A model generated the notes under the pieces. That model was not told the DNA's origin. It worked only from the letters and a program-made list of their open reading frames with translations, and did not search any database. Of a stretch of 9,950 nt of DNA, positions 5,551-9,950 are shown piece by piece. The stretch lies in contig CAJXHW010000045.1 in NCBI GenBank assembly GCA_913054565.1, positions 1-9,950 on the forward strand. The letters run 5' to 3'. Within the stretch, counting starts at the first letter, position 1; every line of letters begins with the position of its first letter. Made by a program: the position numbers and the translations under genes. The stretch is from an uncultured Kordia sp. (GTDB lineage: Bacteria > Bacteroidota > Bacteroidia > Flavobacteriales > Flavobacteriaceae).

Positions 5551-7557
5551 CTAGCCTATCAACTCCAAAAACTCCGTCTCTGTCAAAATAGTAACTGTAC
5601 CTAAAGCCTCTGCTTTTTTTAATTTTGAACCCGCCTTTTCTCCTACCACCAAATAGTCTAATTTTTTACTAATACCACTTATTGTTTTTCCCCCGTGTTG
5701 CTCTACCATATCTTTAGCTTCATCGCGTGTAAACTGAGTGAGTTTTCCTGTAAACAAAAATGATTTTCCTTCTAACACAGTACTCGTTAATTGCTGAGCT
5801 TCTTCATTTATTTCTAATTGAACTCCAGCCTCATTTAGGCGTTCTAATACCTGAAGATTTTTAACATCTACAAAAAAGGCTACTACACTTTCTGCAATAC
5901 GTACACCAATTTCATCTACTTGTTCTAATTCCTCTTGAGTAGCATTTGCCAATGCCCAAACAGATTTATAATGTTTGGCTAATTTTTTAGCAACTGTTGC
6001 TCCTACAAAACGAATTCCTAAACCGAAAAGCACTTTTTCAAATGGCGTTTTTTTAGACGCAGCCACACCTTCAATAAGATTTTGAGCTGACTTTTCTGCC
6101 ATGCGCTCTAAAGGAATGATCTGATCTATAGTTAAATCGTATAAATCAGCATAAGTAGTCACCAATCCTTCTTTATACAGTAAAGCTACAGTTTCACCAC
6201 CTAAACCTTCAATATCTAATGCTTTTCTACTAATATAATGCTGTATTCTACCAACAACTTGTGGAGCACAGCCAAACTCATTCGGACAATAATGCTTAGC
6301 ATCTCCCTCATTTCTGATCAACTCTGTGTTACACTCTGGGCAATGGCTAGCATAAATTGTGACGCAAGAATTAACATCACGTTTGCTTACATCAACACCA
6401 ACGATTTTTGGGATAATCTCCCCCCCTTTTTCTACATACACATAATCATTAATGCGTATATCTAACTTTTGAATCTGATCTGCATTATGCAAAGATGCTC
6501 TCTTTACTGTAGTTCCTGCCAATAAAACCGGAACTAAGTTTGCTACTGGCGTTATGGCTCCTGTACGTCCAACTTGATATGAAATACTCTCTAAAACTGT
6601 AGATACTTGCTCAGCCTTAAACTTATAAGCAATAGCCCAACGTGGCGCTTTTGCAGTATAGCCTAATTCCTCTTGTTGAAACAAATCATTAACCTTAATA
6701 ACAACACCGTCTATTTCATAAGGTAACGTGTGCCTGGCAGTTTCCCAGTGTTCTGCATAAGCAATAATTTCATCAATTGAGTTTACTTTTTTGGCATGAT
6801 TTGGCACTTTAAAACCATAAGTCTTTGCAAATTGCAAACTCTCAAATTGAGTGTTTATTTTAGCATTACCAAAATCTTTTACCTTAAAACTATATAAATA
6901 ACACTCTAGTGGTCTAGAGGCTGTTTCTGTACTGTCTTGCAATTTTAAACTTCCAGATGCCGTATTACGTGGGTTCATATACGGGTCTTCTCCATTGGCA
7001 ATACGAATTTCATTCATTTTGTTAAACCCATCAATAGGCAGCATAATTTCACCTCTAATATCAAAATCTTGAGGATAATCTCCTTGTAATTGTAATGGAA
7101 CTGACTTTATTGTTTTTATGTTAGTTGTTACATCATCACCTTCAAAGCCATCTCCTCTTGTCACTGCTCGAACTAATTTTCCGTCTGTGTAGGTAATATT
7201 AATTGAAGCGCCATCATATTTTAATTCACAAGTATAACTAATATCATCTGAATCTAATATTTTATGAATACGAGTTTCCCAATCTAATAAATCCTCTTTT
7301 GAATACGAATTATCTAACGAATACATTCTGTAACGGTGATGTACAGTATGAAATTTTTTAGTAATACCACCACCTACACGTTGTGTGGGCGAGTTTTCAT
7401 CATAAAGTTCTGGATGCTTTACTTCTAAATCTTGTAACTCCTTTAATTTTACATCAAATTCATAATCAGAAATTGTTGGGTTATCCAACACATAATAATT
7501 ATGATTATGCTCACGTAATTCATTTCGTAGTTGTAGTATATAATCTTGTGGATTCAT
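5551..7557 (-). CDS. ligA: NAD-dependent DNA ligase
   Basis: Full-length 668-residue LigA, the cytoplasmic ligase that seals nicks in replication and repair using NAD+ as adenylate donor. Domain Ia (about 1-70) carries the NMN-binding residues Y21, Y22, D31, Y32 and D35. The nucleotidyltransferase domain has E111 and the adenylated lysine K113 in ELKYDG, RGDG (134-137), E170 in RGEI, K288 in EIDGVVIK and K312 in YKFKA. The OB fold is at about 318-400, the zinc finger uses C406, C409, C424 and C430, helix-hairpin-helix repeats occupy about 440-590, and a BRCT domain covers 591-668. All key residues are present and the length is typical. The ATG at 7557 gives the expected N-terminus. A G7 run on the coding strand (6420-6426) encodes the GG of EKGGE and is in frame. 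The 3' end converges on the regulator gene with only six bases between the stops. Confidence 0.98.
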   Translation of the reverse strand: MNPQDYILQLRNELREHNHNYYVLDNPTISDYEFDVKLKELQDLEVKHPELYDENSPTQRVGGGITKKFHTVHHRYRMYSLDNSYSKEDLLDWETRIHKILDSDDISYTCELKYDGASINITYTDGKLVRAVTRGDGFEGDDVTTNIKTIKSVPLQLQGDYPQDFDIRGEIMLPIDGFNKMNEIRIANGEDPYMNPRNTASGSLKLQDSTETASRPLECYLYSFKVKDFGNAKINTQFESLQFAKTYGFKVPNHAKKVNSIDEIIAYAEHWETARHTLPYEIDGVVIKVNDLFQQEELGYTAKAPRWAIAYKFKAEQVSTVLESISYQVGRTGAITPVANLVPVLLAGTTVKRASLHNADQIQKLDIRINDYVYVEKGGEIIPKIVGVDVSKRDVNSCVTIYASHCPECNTELIRNEGDAKHYCPNEFGCAPQVVGRIQHYISRKALDIEGLGGETVALLYKEGLVTTYADLYDLTIDQIIPLERMAEKSAQNLIEGVAASKKTPFEKVLFGLGIRFVGATVAKKLAKHYKSVWALANATQEELEQVDEIGVRIAESVVAFFVDVKNLQVLERLNEAGVQLEINEEAQQLTSTVLEGKSFLFTGKLTQFTRDEAKDMVEQHGGKTISGISKKLDYLVVGEKAGSKLKKAEALGTVTILTETEFLELIG

Positions 7558-7576
7558 ATAAAAAAAGTAGGTATTA

Positions 7577-7605
7577 CAAAAGGTAAATTTAAGTTTTTAA
7601 AGCAA
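7577..7605 (-). promoter_or_regulatory. Possible promoter for ligA
   Basis: In the 60-base gap upstream of ligA the minus strand reads TACCTTTTG (7577-7585), a -7-like box with one extra base relative to TAnnTTTG. A TTG lies 17 bases upstream (7603-7605). The start would fall about 10-15 bases before the ATG. Because the box is imperfect, ligA may instead be read mainly from the upstream LOG gene; no terminator is visible between them. Confidence 0.3.
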
Positions 7606-7617
7606 GTTACAAAACTT

Positions 7618-8199
7618 CTAAGTCTGATTTTTATTCATCCATTTAGGCACTGGTAATGGCTGAAATTCTGTCATTTTTTCTAATAAATCCTTTGGGTTAT
7701 CTGCTACTAAAACTAATTTTTTATAATCAGATTTTAAAAGTTGTTTATCAATCATAACATCAATAAAACTCAACAAATCGTTATAAAATCCGTTACTATT
7801 CAATATACCAATTGGTTTTTTGTGCAATCCTAATTGTGCCCATGTAAGCATTTCAAACAACTCCTCTAAAGTTCCGAAACCTCCAGGAAGCGCAACTATA
7901 CCGTCAGACAATTCATGCATCTTTAGTTTTCGCTCATGCATGGTTTCTGTAATAATGAGTTGACTTAAATTGGTATGCACAACTTCTTTTGTGGTTAAAA
8001 AATCCGGAATAACCCCAACCGCATTACCACCATTATTTAATACGCCAGAAGCAACATTACCCATTAATCCTATTTTAGCACCTCCATAAACCAACTGAAT
8101 ATGTTTCTCTGCTAATACTACCCCAAATTCATAGGCTGCGCTATTCAATTGCTCATCATTACTGTCACTAGCGCCACAAAATACGACTATACTTTTCAT
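7618..8199 (-). CDS. LOG/TIGR00730 family protein, putative nucleoside 5'-monophosphate phosphoribohydrolase
   Basis: A 193-residue Rossmann-fold cytoplasmic protein of the LOG (lonely guy) family, whose characterised members cut cytokinin riboside 5'-monophosphates or AMP-like nucleotides to free base and ribose 5-phosphate. The family opening SIVVFCGAS (3-11) is present, as are the phosphate-binding YGGAKIGLMG (38-47), the MHERK block with R90 and K91, and the catalytic signature PGGFGTLEE (105-113) with E113. The length is typical of type I LOG proteins. Bacterial members are often labelled 'lysine decarboxylase'; that activity is not supported by these motifs. The start codon is only about 14 bases beyond the T-rich tail of the fabI terminator and no clean -7 box is seen, so expression may depend on read-through. 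ligA follows 60 bases downstream. The physiological substrate in this organism is unknown. Confidence 0.93.
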   Translation of the reverse strand: MKSIVVFCGASDSNDEQLNSAAYEFGVVLAEKHIQLVYGGAKIGLMGNVASGVLNNGGNAVGVIPDFLTTKEVVHTNLSQLIITETMHERKLKMHELSDGIVALPGGFGTLEELFEMLTWAQLGLHKKPIGILNSNGFYNDLLSFIDVMIDKQLLKSDYKKLVLVADNPKDLLEKMTEFQPLPVPKWMNKNQT

Positions 8200-8211
8200 C
8201 TTATTTATTGG

Positions 8212-8256
8212 TTTAAAACAAAATCGGGAATCAGTTATAAAACTAATTCCCGATTA
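8212..8256 (-). terminator. Intrinsic terminator after fabI
   Basis: An inverted repeat pairs AATCGGGAAT (8222-8231) with ATTCCCGATT (8246-8255). After one mismatch an inner AGTT/AACT stem (8233-8236 with 8241-8244) closes a 4-base loop. On the minus strand the hairpin is followed by a T-rich stretch, TTTTGTTTT, giving a classic terminator for fabI. The A-rich bases at 8259-8272 flank the other side. It is the only strong break in the leftward gene series. Confidence 0.85.
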
Positions 8257-8278
8257 TCTATTAAAAAAAGAGTATGAA

Positions 8279-9091
8279 TTACTCTTCCATGAATTTTTCC
8301 ATAACTGCATTACTTACTCCTACATTAGAGAAACCTCCATCATGAAATAAGTTTTGCATTGTTACACGTCTTGTTAAATCAGAGAATAAACTTACTGTGT
8401 AATCTGCACAATCTTGAGCAGTTGCATTTCCTAAAGGAGACATTTTTTCTGCATAAGCTATAAAACCATCAAATCCTTTTACTCCAGAACCTGCTGTTGT
8501 TGGTGTTGGCGATTGAGAAATTGTGTTGACACGTACTTTTTTCTCTGTTCCGAAAAAATATCCAAAGCTACGTGCTATTGATTCTAAATATGCTTTATTG
8601 TCAGCCATATCATTATAATCAGGAAAAGAACGCTGCGCAGCCATGTAGGTTAACGCTACTATACTTCCCCATTCATTCATGGCATCTTGCTTGTATAATG
8701 TTTGCATAACTTTATGAAAAGACACTGCAGACACATCCCATCCTTTATGTGTAAAATCGTAATTTTGATCAGTATAATGACGTTTTTTACGCACATTGAT
8801 TGACATCCCTATTGAATGTAATATAAAGTCTAATTTCCCTCCTAATATTTCTTGAGCTTTAGTTACTAAGTTTTCTAAATCTTCAATACTAGTTGCATCT
8901 GCAGGTATAATTTGAGCGCCTGTCTTTTCTGCTAACTCATTAATTTTACCCATACGCATAGCGATAGGCGCATTAGTTAACACAAAAGTACCACCTTCAG
9001 CATGTACTCTTTCTGCAGTTTTCCAAGCGATAGAGTTTTCATCTAATGCTCCGAATATAATTCCTCTTTTACCTTTTAGTAAATTATACAT
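8279..9091 (-). CDS. fabI: Enoyl-[acyl-carrier-protein] reductase (NADH)
   Basis: A 270-residue FabI, the short-chain dehydrogenase-type enzyme that reduces trans-2-enoyl-ACP in the last step of each fatty-acid elongation cycle in the cytoplasm. The NADH-binding start is GIIFGALDENSIAW (10-23), with D65 in PADAT and HSIG at 92-95. The catalytic pair is Y159 and K166 in PDYNDMADNKA, with the substrate tyrosine Y149 in LTYMAAQRS; these match E. coli Y156, K163 and Y146 with a constant offset of three. The C-terminal DGGFSNVG is typical. The ATG at 9091 is chosen since MYNLLKGKRG is the usual family N-terminus and the proposed -7 box sits just upstream. A longer reading from a TTG at 9130 would start ahead of that box. 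The gene has its own promoter and a strong terminator, so it is probably monocistronic. Confidence 0.97.
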   Translation of the reverse strand: MYNLLKGKRGIIFGALDENSIAWKTAERVHAEGGTFVLTNAPIAMRMGKINELAEKTGAQIIPADATSIEDLENLVTKAQEILGGKLDFILHSIGMSINVRKKRHYTDQNYDFTHKGWDVSAVSFHKVMQTLYKQDAMNEWGSIVALTYMAAQRSFPDYNDMADNKAYLESIARSFGYFFGTEKKVRVNTISQSPTPTTAGSGVKGFDGFIAYAEKMSPLGNATAQDCADYTVSLFSDLTRRVTMQNLFHDGGFSNVGVSNAVMEKFMEE

Positions 9092-9112
9092 AATTGTTAG
9101 TTTTTGTGAAAC

Positions 9113-9147
9113 CAAAAGTAATAAAAACAATCATACTGGTTGCACAA
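9113..9147 (-). promoter_or_regulatory. Bacteroidota-type promoter for fabI
   Basis: TACTTTTG on the minus strand (9113-9120) matches TAnnTTTG exactly and lies 21 bases upstream of the fabI ATG. The nearest TTG that could act as the -33 element is at 9145-9147 with a 24-base spacer, one base beyond the usual range. The 87-base gap between the TruA-family gene and fabI holds nothing else recognisable. Confidence 0.5.
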
Positions 9148-9178
9148 TATTATATTAATTAATGCTGAGTATTGTAAA

Positions 9179-9874
9179 TTAATAGTTCTCTTTAAAATTT
9201 ACCGATTGTAAAATTAACCCTGAAGCAGGTGCAATATATATGATTGGTAGAAGTTTTTCTGGACATGAAATTGATGTTTCAATTGTTTCAAAATCAAGTT
9301 CACCTTTACCTAACTCCATCAACCTTGCCATCATAATACGAATCTGATTACGCTTAAATCCTTCACCCACAACTCTTAACATATAACTTTTAGCTGGAAA
9401 AAAATTAGCTTGATACAGCGTGTTTTCTATTAACTCACAGGTAGTAATTGTACCAATAGTATTTGTTGTATTTGTAGGTTTATATGTATAATTTCTGAAA
9501 TCATGCGTACCTTCAAATAATTTTGCTGCTTTTTGCATCAATGAAATATCTAATGCATCTGGGAAAGCTACCATATATGGTGCTGCAAAAGGGTGTATTT
9601 TTTCTCCAAAAGTAAATATGTATACATATTCTTTTTCCTTAGCATGCTGAATAATATTGAACTTACTAGTCGTCTCTTCAATATCTAAAGCATTAATATC
9701 AGGTGGTAAATTTTGATTAAACAACGGCATAAACTCATCAAGAATCAAGTTTCCTTCGTCTAAAAAAAGCTCAATAAATGTTTCGTTAACTGACACCTTT
9801 GCATCAGTACGGCCAGCAGCTAAGGTTTTAAATTTTTTATGTCCTAAAACATAAGCAAGGGTTCTATCCACCAT
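9179..9874 (-). CDS. TruA-family tRNA pseudouridine synthase, 231-residue remainder after an in-frame stop
   Basis: Pseudouridine synthases of the TruA family turn uridines of the tRNA anticodon arm (38-40 in classical TruA) into pseudouridine. This reading begins at the first ATG after an in-frame TAA and keeps the catalytic aspartate D24 in AAGRTDAKVS, the family tyrosine in KEYVYIF (80-86), GTHDFRNY (122-129) and a C-terminal FKRNQIRIMMARLMELGKGEL. It lacks the first beta strand and the GWQ-x-Q motif, which are encoded upstream in the same frame at 9875-9950. The initiating methionine is probably an internal residue, since the family equivalent is a helix following the GWQ-x-Q motif. The motifs differ from canonical TruA (KVS for GVH after the aspartate, NQIR for the usual MVRN), suggesting a divergent Bacteroidota paralogue whose exact target is uncertain. 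The gene is either broken or carries a sequencing error. Confidence 0.75.
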   Translation of the reverse strand: MVDRTLAYVLGHKKFKTLAAGRTDAKVSVNETFIELFLDEGNLILDEFMPLFNQNLPPDINALDIEETTSKFNIIQHAKEKEYVYIFTFGEKIHPFAAPYMVAFPDALDISLMQKAAKLFEGTHDFRNYTYKPTNTTNTIGTITTCELIENTLYQANFFPAKSYMLRVVGEGFKRNQIRIMMARLMELGKGELDFETIETSISCPEKLLPIIYIAPASGLILQSVNFKENY

Positions 9875-9950
9875 ACGTTGTACCGTATTGACTTCTGGTT
9901 GTTTTTACCAACCATGAAACCTAAACCCTAAATATTGAATTTTTATATTA
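9875..9950 (-). pseudogene. N-terminal coding segment of the TruA-family gene, cut by a TAA at 9905-9907
   Basis: Read on the minus strand in the same frame as the downstream part, the first 14 in-window codons give NIKIQYLGFRFHGW. A TAA stop follows, and then KQPEVNTVQR leads straight into MVDRTLAY. The family N-terminus has the pattern Y-x-G-x-x-(F/Y)-x-GWQ-x-Q, so the TAA stands exactly at the conserved glutamine, and CAA to TAA is one C-to-T change. Frame is kept on both sides, which excludes an indel. The true start codon lies a few codons past base 9950. Translation from it would give only a peptide of under 20 residues. Read-level confirmation is needed to separate a real nonsense mutation from a base-calling error. 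Confidence 0.75.

Noticed and set aside
6420..6426. A run of seven C (G on the ligA strand) as a possible phase-variable tract
   Set aside because: It encodes the conserved EKGGE of LigA in frame, the enzyme is essential, and the protein reads intact on both sides.
9121..9178. AT-rich partial palindrome (TTAATTAATATAATATT region) as a terminator or operator after the TruA-family gene
   Set aside because: It has no GC-rich stem or T tail, and short AT palindromes are expected by chance in DNA this AT-rich.
9905..9907. Stop-codon reassignment or programmed recoding as the cause of the TAA in the TruA-family gene
   Set aside because: TAA ends several other genes in this window normally (for example at 3781-3783, 4373-4375 and 5542-5544). 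No recoding element such as a downstream stem-loop is evident, and one point change is simpler.
1..9950. Mobile element, phage, defence or CRISPR content
   Set aside because: No transposase, integrase, toxin, nuclease cassette, direct-repeat array or flanking inverted repeats were seen; nearly all genes are recognisable chromosomal families.

Overview
The window is AT-rich chromosomal DNA that looks like a member of the Flavobacteriaceae (Bacteroidota). The evidence is the TAnnTTTG promoter -7 boxes, the absence of strong Shine-Dalgarno sites, a DUF6913 protein next to dapA, and the flavobacterial style of the LigA, FabI and LOG-family proteins. The genus cannot be fixed from the sequence. 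There are no tRNA or rRNA genes, insertion sequences, CRISPR arrays or phage genes. No gene-free stretch exceeds about 180 bases. Coding density and composition look uniform, so this is core chromosome, not an island.

Left block, 1-3783: dapA (lysine/diaminopimelate synthesis, cut by the window edge) and a DUF6913 gene form a leftward pair whose stop and start codons share one base. They diverge from a rightward operon through two overlapping promoters at 1300-1369. That operon encodes a 5'-nucleotidase-type enzyme split into two proteins in reversed order: a lipoprotein carrying only the C-terminal substrate-binding domain, then a Tat-signal protein carrying only the metallophosphoesterase domain. 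A Bax inhibitor-1/YccA-like seven-helix membrane protein follows, and a clear intrinsic terminator closes the unit at 3831-3866.

Middle block, 3965-5544: two rightward single-gene units. One is a small secreted DUF1573 protein with its own terminator. The other is a membrane-anchored LuxR-type regulator with a periplasmic N-terminal half and a cytoplasmic DNA-binding domain, driven from a good -7 box.

Right block, 5551-9950: four leftward housekeeping genes, read from right to left. They are a TruA-family pseudouridine synthase, fabI (fatty acid elongation), a LOG-family nucleotide phosphoribohydrolase and ligA (NAD-dependent DNA ligase). A strong hairpin terminator separates fabI from the LOG gene.

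The most notable observation is an in-frame TAA in the TruA-family gene at 9905-9907, where the family motif GWQ-x-Q needs glutamine. One C-to-T change explains it, and homologous sequence continues in the same frame on both sides. The window does not appear to hold a new multi-gene system. Its points of interest are this nonsense codon, the split nucleotidase with different export signals on its halves, the overlapping divergent promoters and the membrane-bound regulator.
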